Assembly: GCA_027622975.1 (NCBI GenBank)
Contig: JAQBVN010000016.1
Span: 1-50,181, forward strand
Reading direction: 5' to 3'
Source of the DNA: Bacteroidota bacterium
GTDB lineage: Bacteria > Bacteroidota > Bacteroidia > Flavobacteriales_D > Sanyastnellaceae
DNA: 50,181 nt
Of the stretch, positions 1-8,024 are shown one piece after another. The notes under the pieces are model-generated. The model had not been told where the DNA came from. It did not search any database and saw only the letters and a program-made list of their open reading frames with translations. Made by a program: the position numbers and the translations under genes. Each line of letters starts with the position of its first letter. Positions within the stretch are counted from its first letter, which is position 1.

Positions 1-87
1 GTTGTCAGTGTTTGGGGACGCTTGCGACTGACGGGCCGTCGCCCAAGTTTCGTCAAACATGAATTCAAATTGCGGAACTTGGGCGAC

Positions 88-492
88 ATGAATCCACGAC
101 TTCACGCCGTGCTCCGGTACCTCTACGCCCTTGTTCTTTTGGGCTCCGGAGCCAAACACCTGTACAACATCTACTGGGGCGACGCCTCAATCATGGCCAC
201 AGGCTACCCTGAACCCGAGGCGCAGGCCTTTGTGTTTGCGGTGCTGGAAACCAAGTTCCTCTTGCCGTTCATCTGCACCGCCAAACTCATCGCCGGCGTC
301 GTGATGGTCTTGCCCGGGCGCGAACAGCTCGGGGTCCTCATGGCCTTTCCCTACGCCGTCGGCATGCTCATGTGGGGCATCTTCATGGTGCCGAGCCACC
401 TCGTCATCATGAGTGTCATCTTCGTTTTGAATGCCGCCTTGGTGTACGCCAATTGGGCGCATTTCAAGGGGCTACTCAATCCAAGGTCCTGA
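88..492 (+). CDS. DoxX-like small membrane protein
   Basis: Predicted 134-residue integral membrane protein with about four hydrophobic segments and short polar loops, the layout of the DoxX-like family. The best marker is the early segment ending GSGAKHLYN. The family is often linked to redox or quinone chemistry, but no catalytic residue can be pointed to and the substrate is unknown. The ATG at 88 is preferred over an in-frame start at 22 because the 22 additional residues are polar and unlike the family. A GAACTTGG box ends five bases before this ATG. It converges with the lysyl-oxidase gene, 19 bases away, and no convincing terminator separates them. Confidence 0.75.
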   Translation: MNPRLHAVLRYLYALVLLGSGAKHLYNIYWGDASIMATGYPEPEAQAFVFAVLETKFLLPFICTAKLIAGVVMVLPGREQLGVLMAFPYAVGMLMWGIFMVPSHLVIMSVIFVLNAALVYANWAHFKGLLNPRS

Positions 493-511
493 CCTTGTGA
501 AGGTTCAAACG

Positions 512-2869
512 TTAATTGCACGCAGTTCCAAACGCCGAAAGCACGAGCAACACGTCGGTCACGTTCACCACCCCATCACCATTGAGGTCCGACGTGCACT
601 TGGTCACGCAGCCGAATTCGCTCAGCACATCCAAGATGTCTGATACCGTGATGACGAGGTCCCCATCGAGGTCCCCTGGGCATGGGCTCGTGGTTTGTTC
701 TTGGCATGGATTGTCCAGATCAAACAACGTCTTCTGCAGGGATTCGTTCATGATCTCTGGCTCTCCTGTCAAACACACCATGCCATTGGCGCTGCCAATC
801 CAATGGATGCGCAGCAGAGGAACATACGCCGTGTGCTTGGGGATGGTGGTGCCGTCATAACTCATGGTCAACACTTGAGATCCGCCGGGGGCGTGAGATG
901 GCGTACCCGTGTACCCTTCTGCCCCGTCCAACAAACTCTCCGTCATGCTGATTTGGAGTCCATCCAATTCGAGCTGATAACCATAGATGCGACTGTCGGG
1001 GTTCCTCACCAGCACGTCCACATACTGTTCTTCCCAATTCACTTCTCCCAAGGTGAAGTGCGTTGTGTCAAAAGGATTGGTCACGTCGTTGACTGGGAAC
1101 TCACAATGGCTGTGCACGCCTGAACTGTCTGGGTGGGTATGAGCCTCATTCCAAAACTGACAATCCGCCATGAACATGGCGTCCGCCAGCGAGATGGCGC
1201 CGTCGGCGTTGATGTCCGTGCAGCCCGCCACCACAAGGTCTCCCCCGAGAACACCTTCCGCGTACATCTGGGCATCGGACAAGTCTTGGTTCAGGTCGTC
1301 ATTCAGGTCGCCCATCAACGCCACCCCTCCGCATTCGCCGTTGCAGTCAAACAGCGCAGTGCCAAAGGGCTCCCCAGAACAATCTGTGAACGTGGGGCAG
1401 TCCGTCAGAATGGTGGTTTGAAGGCTTCCTCCAGAGCGATTCAGATCGAGGCACACCACAGCCCAGTTGTTTTGGGTGTTGGTTTCATAGCGACCAAGGG
1501 CATCTGGGTCATAATCCCAGTTTACCCGGACCACCAAACGGTACTGGCCATCTTCAACATCCGTGACATCAATCCATTGACAGCTCAACCCGCTTGAATA
1601 GATGTCTCCACAACCTGCAGAGATTCCCATGTTGGAGCAGCCGTACGTGAAGGATCCGCCACCGCTGCATTCGAGGTCCATCACACAAAATCCATTCTTG
1701 AACCCAATGGGAATGAGGCCCCCGTCCATGGTGAACAAGTCATACTTGGCGTACCCCTTGTAATGCCAATGATTGTGGCAATTTCCCCATTCGAATTGCC
1801 CCGTTTGGTTGTTCATGGAGGTGGTGCCAATGTAATAGTCGAGTTCACCAATGTTCCTGATATGGGTCGTGAATCGGATCAACTCCCGGGTGCCAAACCC
1901 GTTCAAACAACCCTCTTCGATGTAGCAATCCGTGGATCCTACATTCATGGTGGTCGTCTGCAAACTGCTTGTAATTGCACTTTCAAGCACAATCAAGTCC
2001 GGACCCGTGCAAGTAAGATCCCCTTCATACACACACGAGCCATCGTCCTCTTCGGCGGCAGGATTGTAGTTGCAGGCTGACGAGTCTGTGCACCCCGTGG
2101 GAGGGCCTTGGTAAGAAAATGACCAATCAAAACCATCGCACGAGCCATCCAACGAAGCAAACCGAATCCAATACGAGACACCACCCTCCAACAGGGCTGT
2201 CAAAGCCGCCTCTTCTCCGCATCCAGCCTGGTTGTCGTCGTAGTAGATGGTCCCTTCGTTGGTGTTGTCGAAGTTACCCATGTTGCAATAATCGTAGATG
2301 TACAAGGCGGTGTTGCATCCAGTGCCACACGATGAAAACTGATACATCCCATTGGCCGGAGGGGTGAATGAGTACCAAAAATTCGCAGAGGGCTGGGACA
2401 CTGTGCCGTAATCAGCCTCCGTCAAGGCAAATGCGTCATTGCAGGTAGCGCCTGGCGCGCAATCGAATTGCACGATGTCTTGGCTGGCATAGTTTCCTCC
2501 AGTGGCAACTTCCACCCCGTCGAGATACAAGGTGTATGCCCCTTGGCCATAACCGCAGCAAATGCCGTCGCCATAACTGTCATTGATGACAAATTGCAGA
2601 CAAGGGAATTCCACAGCACCATCGATGCATGTGGATGCCGTGAAGGTTGTGCCATTTTGGTTGTAGGGTCCGCCAGAAAGCAACACGCCCGACGCATCGG
2701 AGAGCGTCCATGTGATTTCGCCAGGGTAATTATCAGTCAAAATCTCCACCAACACCTCAGATTCATTCTCAGCGCATTGGGCTGAAGCAGCGGTAGACCA
2801 TCCAATCAAGGCCAAAACGAGCCCAGAAGTCAACAATTGTTGGGTCCGGAGTGCGTGAATGTGTTTCAT
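512..2869 (-). CDS. Secreted lysyl oxidase-like protein with dockerin-like modules
   Basis: Predicted 785-residue exported copper amine oxidase of the lysyl oxidase family, which oxidises lysine side chains or other primary amines to aldehydes. A signal peptide (residues 1-31) is followed by beta-rich binding-type domains and a GCTDxxACNYNP...DDGSC loop module. The catalytic region has the copper site CHNHWH (His365, His367, His369). It also has GFKNGFC with Lys391 and GCGDIYSSG with Tyr424, which match the two residues that form the lysine tyrosylquinone cofactor in animal enzymes. The following CQWIDVTDV block is strongly LOX-like. Two pairs of DxNxDGxxxxxD loops lie near residues 540-600 and at the C-terminus, like dockerin type I repeats. 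The ATG at 2869 is chosen over a TTG two codons upstream. No T9SS tail is seen. The substrate is unknown. Confidence 0.85.
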   Translation of the reverse strand: MKHIHALRTQQLLTSGLVLALIGWSTAASAQCAENESEVLVEILTDNYPGEITWTLSDASGVLLSGGPYNQNGTTFTASTCIDGAVEFPCLQFVINDSYGDGICCGYGQGAYTLYLDGVEVATGGNYASQDIVQFDCAPGATCNDAFALTEADYGTVSQPSANFWYSFTPPANGMYQFSSCGTGCNTALYIYDYCNMGNFDNTNEGTIYYDDNQAGCGEEAALTALLEGGVSYWIRFASLDGSCDGFDWSFSYQGPPTGCTDSSACNYNPAAEEDDGSCVYEGDLTCTGPDLIVLESAITSSLQTTTMNVGSTDCYIEEGCLNGFGTRELIRFTTHIRNIGELDYYIGTTSMNNQTGQFEWGNCHNHWHYKGYAKYDLFTMDGGLIPIGFKNGFCVMDLECSGGGSFTYGCSNMGISAGCGDIYSSGLSCQWIDVTDVEDGQYRLVVRVNWDYDPDALGRYETNTQNNWAVVCLDLNRSGGSLQTTILTDCPTFTDCSGEPFGTALFDCNGECGGVALMGDLNDDLNQDLSDAQMYAEGVLGGDLVVAGCTDINADGAISLADAMFMADCQFWNEAHTHPDSSGVHSHCEFPVNDVTNPFDTTHFTLGEVNWEEQYVDVLVRNPDSRIYGYQLELDGLQISMTESLLDGAEGYTGTPSHAPGGSQVLTMSYDGTTIPKHTAYVPLLRIHWIGSANGMVCLTGEPEIMNESLQKTLFDLDNPCQEQTTSPCPGDLDGDLVITVSDILDVLSEFGCVTKCTSDLNGDGVVNVTDVLLVLSAFGTACN

Positions 2870-2956
2870 GTTCAACAGGGTTTGGAAAAGCAGAACTTAC
2901 AACTTTTTGATGAAGTTGCATCACTCGGGGGTGCCTTTGGTGGACTCCGAGGCCCT

Positions 2957-4804
2957 TCACTCGCCTCCCGGCACCGAGCAAGCTTGACCAATGAGCGGCA
3001 GCATGTTCAGCAAATCCCCAATCCCCACGAACCCATCGCTGTCGCTGTCCCCAAAGCAAGGGAATTCACACGACCCATCGTCTTCTTGCGCATTCACATC
3101 AAAATTGAGTGCCAGCGCGTAGGTGCATCCCCCGAGCACAAGAAGCTCGGTTTGGCATATTTCATGAGACACGGCACTGCCAAAATTGTCTCCGATCGAT
3201 TCCTCCTCTTCCAGCAACACCAACCCAGCATCATCGACCACTGAATACCACCCACCGAATCGCATGCCGTCACCTCCCGCGTCCGCGAAATGAAGGGTGT
3301 AACACCCTGGTGATGCGCAGAATGAATATTCAAACAGCTGGTTGCCCGTTGTGGATGGTTGAAATGAAAACAAACTGTTTCCCGCCTCATCCATCATGTT
3401 CCATGAAGTTTCGGGGGCAAAAAAATCGGTGTAGATGGAGACCGTCCATTGAGGCAAGGGAAGGTGATCCATGACTTGGACGGACGAATCGTTCCCTGCA
3501 AATTCGTCCAGAGCCCACACCAAAGTCGCCTCCAATTCGTGGGTCCCTGGCGCCAAGGTGTCGACGACCCAATCGACGTCCGCACTCTCTCCTGGGTTCA
3601 GGAGCGGCATGGCAGTCAGTGGCAACAACGGCGACCCATCCAATTCACAAGAAACCCCCCAGCCCTCGGCAGGGAGAAGCCCTTGGTTGCTCACGCGCAA
3701 ACGTGGCGTCCACATCGAACCGCATGAGCCGCCATCTTCGGTGGTCGCAACCCATGTCACCCCCAAATCATGATCCACGGGAGAGACCCCTCCGAGGGAA
3801 CAGAGAAGCCCTGGGCGTTCCTCCGTCAGGCAAGCCCACATCCGGTCGGTTTGGCCTTGCGTGAACATGTTCCGACACCACGACGGAGTGTAGTCCATGT
3901 AATTCTCCAACTGAGCGCCATCGCATGAAGGGGTGAAGCATGCTGAATTCGCCATGGTTGAGGGTGTGTCGCACACCTTGTCCCCTTGTGTTGTGCAATT
4001 GGATTCCGTTGCGCATCCCAAGGTGTTGTGAAACGTGTGGTACAAACTCAGGTGGTGACCCATTTCGTGGGTGAACGTGCGATTCAAATTGGTTGAAGGC
4101 TTCACGTTTCCCACAGTTCCAATGGCGTTGTACAAAATGACAATGCCGTCCGCCACATTGCCCGTCGGGCCGAGGTAGGCAAATCCTTGAATTCCGGTAC
4201 CCGCGTTGTTTCCCGAAATTTCTGAGACCACCCACACATTGACATACTCTTCTGCAGGCCACGCCGACAGGCCTTTCAATGCCAATTCTGGCGCCCCGGG
4301 ATCCAGCGCGGACAAGGCTATGCCGTCCAGTTCGTATCCAGGCACCGAGCGGCCGTCCACCCGCAACACCCCATTAGTGGGCTGTCCCTGAGGATCCCGA
4401 CGCGCCTTGACAAAGGAGATGCCGGTGTCCACACCATCTCCGTCGCCCAGTGTGCCCGTGATATGCCTGAAGTCATTGTTCAACGCCACGATGGCGCTCT
4501 CGATTTGGGCATCTGTGATGTTTTCAGAAACTCCATACGCTGAACCAACATGCATGACGTGAAACACCACCGGAACCTCTGCCTCAGACAAGCCATCACC
4601 AACCACACATTCCGTGGCTCCAATCTCCCAAGATTCGGATCTGGCGGACATCCGAGCCAGGCCCATGGCATAAGCAGGCCATTCATGCTCAGCCCTGGCA
4701 TGAACTGATTCGGAACCACATGGAGCCTGAAAAACGTCGTCCTGTTGGGACGATGCCGAGGTCACGGCAACCCAAAGAACAACCACCAACACCATGCGCA
4801 TCAT
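2957..4804 (-). CDS. Secreted M43-family zinc metallopeptidase with dockerin-like tail
   Basis: Predicted 615-residue exported metallopeptidase of the pappalysin-like M43 family. The zinc site is HEMGHHLSLYH (His246, Glu247, His250, His256), followed by the family block NYMDY...NMFTQGQ carrying the Met-turn. The signal peptide is MMRMVLVVVLWVAVTSASS. The C-terminal third holds beta-rich domains, a DDGSC loop and one dockerin-like repeat (GDSDSDGFVGIGDLL) ending in a Cys-containing tail, the same arrangement as the neighbouring lysyl-oxidase-like protein. The open frame extends to 5137, but that part is antisense to the next gene and precedes the signal peptide, so the start is placed at 4804. 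A GAATTTTG box ends four bases before it. It was probably transcribed separately from the lysyl oxidase gene 87 bases downstream, or with it. Confidence 0.85.
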   Translation of the reverse strand: MMRMVLVVVLWVAVTSASSQQDDVFQAPCGSESVHARAEHEWPAYAMGLARMSARSESWEIGATECVVGDGLSEAEVPVVFHVMHVGSAYGVSENITDAQIESAIVALNNDFRHITGTLGDGDGVDTGISFVKARRDPQGQPTNGVLRVDGRSVPGYELDGIALSALDPGAPELALKGLSAWPAEEYVNVWVVSEISGNNAGTGIQGFAYLGPTGNVADGIVILYNAIGTVGNVKPSTNLNRTFTHEMGHHLSLYHTFHNTLGCATESNCTTQGDKVCDTPSTMANSACFTPSCDGAQLENYMDYTPSWCRNMFTQGQTDRMWACLTEERPGLLCSLGGVSPVDHDLGVTWVATTEDGGSCGSMWTPRLRVSNQGLLPAEGWGVSCELDGSPLLPLTAMPLLNPGESADVDWVVDTLAPGTHELEATLVWALDEFAGNDSSVQVMDHLPLPQWTVSIYTDFFAPETSWNMMDEAGNSLFSFQPSTTGNQLFEYSFCASPGCYTLHFADAGGDGMRFGGWYSVVDDAGLVLLEEEESIGDNFGSAVSHEICQTELLVLGGCTYALALNFDVNAQEDDGSCEFPCFGDSDSDGFVGIGDLLNMLPLIGQACSVPGGE

Positions 4805-4944
4805 GGCACAAAATTCAACCACACAAAGACAACTCCACGCGTGAATGCACTCAAAAGACATCAAGTTTCCCACACCCCCTCGGTTGTGAAGAATTTGAAA
4901 GACTGGACAACCGCACGCATTTGAGAGACACCTTTGTCCTTGAA

Positions 4945-5802
4945 ATGCCAGAAATGTCCCAAAAAACATGGTGGATTGTGGTTGCAATCCTCGCCTTGAT
5001 TTGCGTTTTTCTTGGTGCAGAGTTGCTGCAACGAGGCACGGCAATCGAGGGATTGAATAGCCAAAATGCCGTGCTCTCCGTGGAGAAGGATCAATTGATT
5101 TTGGATTTGGAGAAAATGCGCTTTGCCTACGACACATTGGAAACAGAGAATGGCTTGATGTTGGCGGAATTGGCGGCTCAACAAGAGCGTATTGATGGAT
5201 TGCTCACGCGGGTGAAGAATGGGCGTTGGGAATTGTCCAAAGCCCAAAAAGAGGCCGAAACCCTTCGCGCCATCATGAAAGGATACATCGCGACCATTGA
5301 TTCGCTCAATCAATTGAATGTGGCGTTGCTCGATGAAAACCTCGCCATGAAGGAACAGGTGGAGGCCGTTTCAGAGGAAAACGCCGCCTTGGTCCAAAAG
5401 CAGGAGAACATGGAGGAAATGCTTGAGGCCGGGCGCACCCTTCAGGCTGCTGAACTCACTGCGGTTGGCCTGCGCATGTTGTCCTCTGGACGGCAACGTG
5501 ACACCGATCGAGCCGATCGCACCGAAATGATTCGGGTGTGCTTCACCCTGCTGGAAAATCGCATCGCACCTGTCGGAAGAACCGAATTGATTCTTCGGTT
5601 GACCACACCATCCGGTACGCTGGTGTCTGGCGATGAAGCATCCGATGAAGCAAGTGCTTCGAGGGTCATCGATTATGCCAGAGAGCGCCTCGAAGCTTGC
5701 ATCTTTTGCACACCCTCGGAACCTCTTGAAGCAGGGCTGTACAACGTGGAAGTCTTGCAAGCCGGGTTGGTGATTGGAAGCACGGCTTTGGAGCTACGGT
5801 AA
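4945..5802 (+). CDS. Membrane-anchored coiled-coil protein
   Basis: Predicted 285-residue protein with one N-terminal transmembrane helix (about residues 8-27). A long, Glu/Leu-rich coiled coil runs from about 35 to 165, and a small globular beta-rich C-terminal domain follows. Proteins of this shape are widespread in Bacteroidota and are often labelled as chromosome-partition-like on coiled-coil similarity alone; there is no ATPase motif here, so that label is not supported. The ATG at 4945 is used (4954 is an alternative), since the open frame back to 4720 is antisense to the M43 gene. A CACCTTTG box lies eight bases upstream. The function is unknown; an envelope scaffold role is only a guess. 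Confidence 0.7.
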   Translation: MPEMSQKTWWIVVAILALICVFLGAELLQRGTAIEGLNSQNAVLSVEKDQLILDLEKMRFAYDTLETENGLMLAELAAQQERIDGLLTRVKNGRWELSKAQKEAETLRAIMKGYIATIDSLNQLNVALLDENLAMKEQVEAVSEENAALVQKQENMEEMLEAGRTLQAAELTAVGLRMLSSGRQRDTDRADRTEMIRVCFTLLENRIAPVGRTELILRLTTPSGTLVSGDEASDEASASRVIDYARERLEACIFCTPSEPLEAGLYNVEVLQAGLVIGSTALELR

Positions 5803-5866
5803 AATCCCGACCCTCACCCACAAACTCTGTCGTCCCTCTGTTGAATTCCTGACCTTGGTTTGGGCC

Positions 5867-6274
5867 ATGGTTTTGGAACAACGCACCCGGACCGAACAAG
5901 GGCAGTTGGGCGAGGACGCCGCTGTGACGCATCTCCAACGTGAGGGTCATGCGATTTTGGCGCGCAATTGGCGCTGGAATCGCTCAGAAATTGACATCGT
6001 CAGCTGGGATGGGTTTCGGATTGTCTTTCACGAAGTCAAGCTTCGGTCTGGGTGCGTCTTGTCCGCGAACGACCCGAGGCTGTGGATGCCATCCATGGCA
6101 CAGAAAAAGCGCATCATCCAAGCCGGACATGTCTACCTCCGCCATGAAGTAGGTCGGTTGGTGGAATGCCAATTTGATGTCGTGCTGGTTTCACTCCTCA
6201 ACCAACAAGTTCATGTCACACGCATCACCGATGCCTTTTCAGGTGGCCATGGCTGGGGACGTGTGGTTGGATGA
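5867..6274 (+). CDS. YraN family (UPF0102) nuclease-fold protein
   Basis: Predicted 135-residue soluble protein of the YraN/UPF0102 family, which has a restriction-endonuclease-like fold related to archaeal Holliday junction resolvases. Family marks are visible: GQLGEDAAVTHLQREG near the N-terminus, RNWRWNRSEIDIV, and FHEVKLRSG, giving the E-D-ExK core of a PD-(D/E)xK site. The length is normal for the family. The start at 5867 (MVLEQRTRTEQG) fits family N-termini; the open frame reaches back to 5774, overlapping the previous gene. It lies in a rightward run followed by the RluB-type gene. The cellular role of the family is not firmly established. Confidence 0.85.
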   Translation: MVLEQRTRTEQGQLGEDAAVTHLQREGHAILARNWRWNRSEIDIVSWDGFRIVFHEVKLRSGCVLSANDPRLWMPSMAQKKRIIQAGHVYLRHEVGRLVECQFDVVLVSLLNQQVHVTRITDAFSGGHGWGRVVG

Positions 6275-6357
6275 GCACGACAGGTCTGTTGTGGGCGCGA
6301 GGTGGCAAACCCAGAGATGGCAAACCCGTGGACACGCGCGTGTCACTCGCCTCGTCG

Positions 6358-6365
6358 TACCTTTG
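6358..6365 (+). promoter_or_regulatory. -7 promoter box of the RluB-type gene
   Basis: TACCTTTG matches the Bacteroidota -7 consensus TAnnTTTG exactly and ends five bases before the ATG at 6371. Transcription would begin at or next to the start codon, which supports this start over the in-frame one at 6302. No clear TTG -33 element is seen at the usual distance. Confidence 0.6.
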
Positions 6366-6370
6366 CTGAG

Positions 6371-7252
6371 ATGAAAAGAACCCCTGACCAAGGCCGCCGA
6401 GGAGGCGCCCGCAAGGGAGGGCCGTCACGTGGCTCTGGCCGCACGTCGACACCACCTTCACATGCAGCCCAACCCAAGCCTCAGCGAGGGAGGCCTGAAT
6501 CGAGACCCAAAGTCAAGTTTGCGCCCGTTCCCGATTCCTCCGCAGCCATGCGCCTCAACCGGTACATCTCGCAAGCTGGAATCTGCTCGCGTCGCGAGGC
6601 AGACGTCATGATTGGGGCGGGTGTCGTAACCGTCAATGGTCAAGTGGTCACGGAGTTGGGCTGCAAAGTGGATCCCTCCAAGGACATTGTGCGTGTGGAA
6701 GGGGATACCATTCGGCCAGAAGCCATGCGCTACGTCTTGGTGAACAAACCCAAAAACATCCTGTCTGTGGAGTTTGACCCCCAAGGTCGCCGCACGGTGA
6801 TGGATTTGCTGAAAAACGCCTGCAAGGAACGCATTTCACCGGTGGGTCGAATTGAAAAAGAGGCTTCTGGGTTGGTCTTGTTCACAAACGACGGAGAAAT
6901 GGCGAAGCGTTTGACGCATCCGGCGGTGAATCTTCGAGAGCTCTACCACGTCACATTGGGCAAAAAAGCCACTGTTGAACAGCTCGAAAGCATGATGGCG
7001 GGATTTGTCGTGGATGAGGGATTTGTGAAGGCCCGGAGCTGCGCTTTTGTGAAAAATGACCCCCATGAAATCGGCATGGAAATTCACAGCAACAGAAGCC
7101 GAATCGTGCGGAGGATGTGGGAACAGCTCGGCCACAAGGTGTTGAAAGTGGACCGGGTGACCTATGGACCCTTGACCAAAAAAGATTTGCCCAGAGGCCA
7201 TTGGAGGCATCTGACTGAGGCGGAACTCAATCTTCTGAGAATGACCACGTGA
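6371..7252 (+). CDS. RluB/RsuA-type rRNA pseudouridine synthase with altered active site
   Basis: Predicted 293-residue protein. A basic, Arg/Gly-rich tail (residues 1-55) leads into an S4 RNA-binding domain (MRLNRYISQAG...SRREAD) and a RsuA/RluB-type pseudouridine synthase domain (YVLVNKPKN, SPVGRIEKEASGL, FTNDGE, RIVRRMWEQLGH, LTKKDLPRG). The family normally carries GRLDxxTxGL, where the Asp is the catalytic nucleophile. Here the sequence reads GRIEKEASGL, so Glu162 replaces the Asp and Ala replaces the Thr. The GAA codon at 6854-6856 is clear. Domain order and the C-terminal signature are otherwise those of Bacteroidota RluB homologues. The protein may still bind 23S rRNA, but conventional catalysis is doubtful. 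Confidence 0.85.
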   Translation: MKRTPDQGRRGGARKGGPSRGSGRTSTPPSHAAQPKPQRGRPESRPKVKFAPVPDSSAAMRLNRYISQAGICSRREADVMIGAGVVTVNGQVVTELGCKVDPSKDIVRVEGDTIRPEAMRYVLVNKPKNILSVEFDPQGRRTVMDLLKNACKERISPVGRIEKEASGLVLFTNDGEMAKRLTHPAVNLRELYHVTLGKKATVEQLESMMAGFVVDEGFVKARSCAFVKNDPHEIGMEIHSNRSRIVRRMWEQLGHKVLKVDRVTYGPLTKKDLPRGHWRHLTEAELNLLRMTT

Positions 7253-7280
7253 ACGCGAGAAGCACCTCATCCCCAACGCC

Positions 7281-8012
7281 ATGAACGACAGTTTGGTCAT
7301 CATCCCCACTTACAACGAGCGAGAGAACGTGGTTCGCATGCTTGAAACGGTGATTGGCTTGGACCACCCATTCGACGTGTTGGTTGTCGACGATGGTTCT
7401 CCGGACGGAACGGCGCAATTGGTGAGAGAGGCCGCGTCCCAACACCCCAACCGCATCCACCTCTTGGAACGTGAAGGAAAGTTGGGATTGGGAACCGCCT
7501 ACATCGCCGGTTTCCAATGGGCTTTGGGGCGGGCCTACGACTTCATCTTCGAGATGGACTGCGATTTTTCTCACACTCCAGCCGACTTGGTTCGGTTGCG
7601 CATGCCTTGCGCCAACGAAGGTGTTGGGGTGGCAGTGGGTTCCCGCTACGTTCGAGGAGGTGGAGTGGTCAACTGGCCTTGGAATCGCTTGATGCTGAGC
7701 TACGGGGCGTCGTGGTATGTCAACATCATTTTGGGCTTGGGCGTACGCGACAGCACCGCTGGATTTGTGTGCTACCGCAGGGAGACCTTGGAAACGATCC
7801 AACTCAACGCTGTCCAATTCGTGGGCTATGCTTTCCAGATTGAAATGAAGCTTCGGGCCAAACGAAACGGCTTCCGCATTCAAGAAGTGCCCATCACCTT
7901 TGTGGACCGAGAATTGGGCACGTCCAAAATGAGCATGAACATCTTTCGCGAGGCCCTCGTGGGGGTGCTTCAGATGCGCTTTCAACGAATTTTCTACCCC
8001 TCCAAAACCTAA
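7281..8012 (+). CDS. Polyprenol monophosphomannose synthase-like GT2 glycosyltransferase
   Basis: Predicted 243-residue family 2 glycosyltransferase resembling dolichol/polyprenol-phosphate mannose synthase, which moves mannose from GDP-mannose to a lipid carrier at the inner membrane. Visible marks are IIPTYNERENV at the N-terminus, VVDDGSPDGT, the metal-binding MDCDFSHTP block (a DxD-type motif), and a C-terminal RELGTSKMSMNIF. There is no C-terminal membrane domain, so it is the short soluble-domain form. It is followed 12 bases later by dihydroorotase and then a DUF4296 lipoprotein, a gene order I recognise from many Bacteroidota. The sugar donor is inferred from the family. Confidence 0.85.
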   Translation: MNDSLVIIPTYNERENVVRMLETVIGLDHPFDVLVVDDGSPDGTAQLVREAASQHPNRIHLLEREGKLGLGTAYIAGFQWALGRAYDFIFEMDCDFSHTPADLVRLRMPCANEGVGVAVGSRYVRGGGVVNWPWNRLMLSYGASWYVNIILGLGVRDSTAGFVCYRRETLETIQLNAVQFVGYAFQIEMKLRAKRNGFRIQEVPITFVDRELGTSKMSMNIFREALVGVLQMRFQRIFYPSKT

Positions 8013-8024
8013 GATCCTCTCCCC

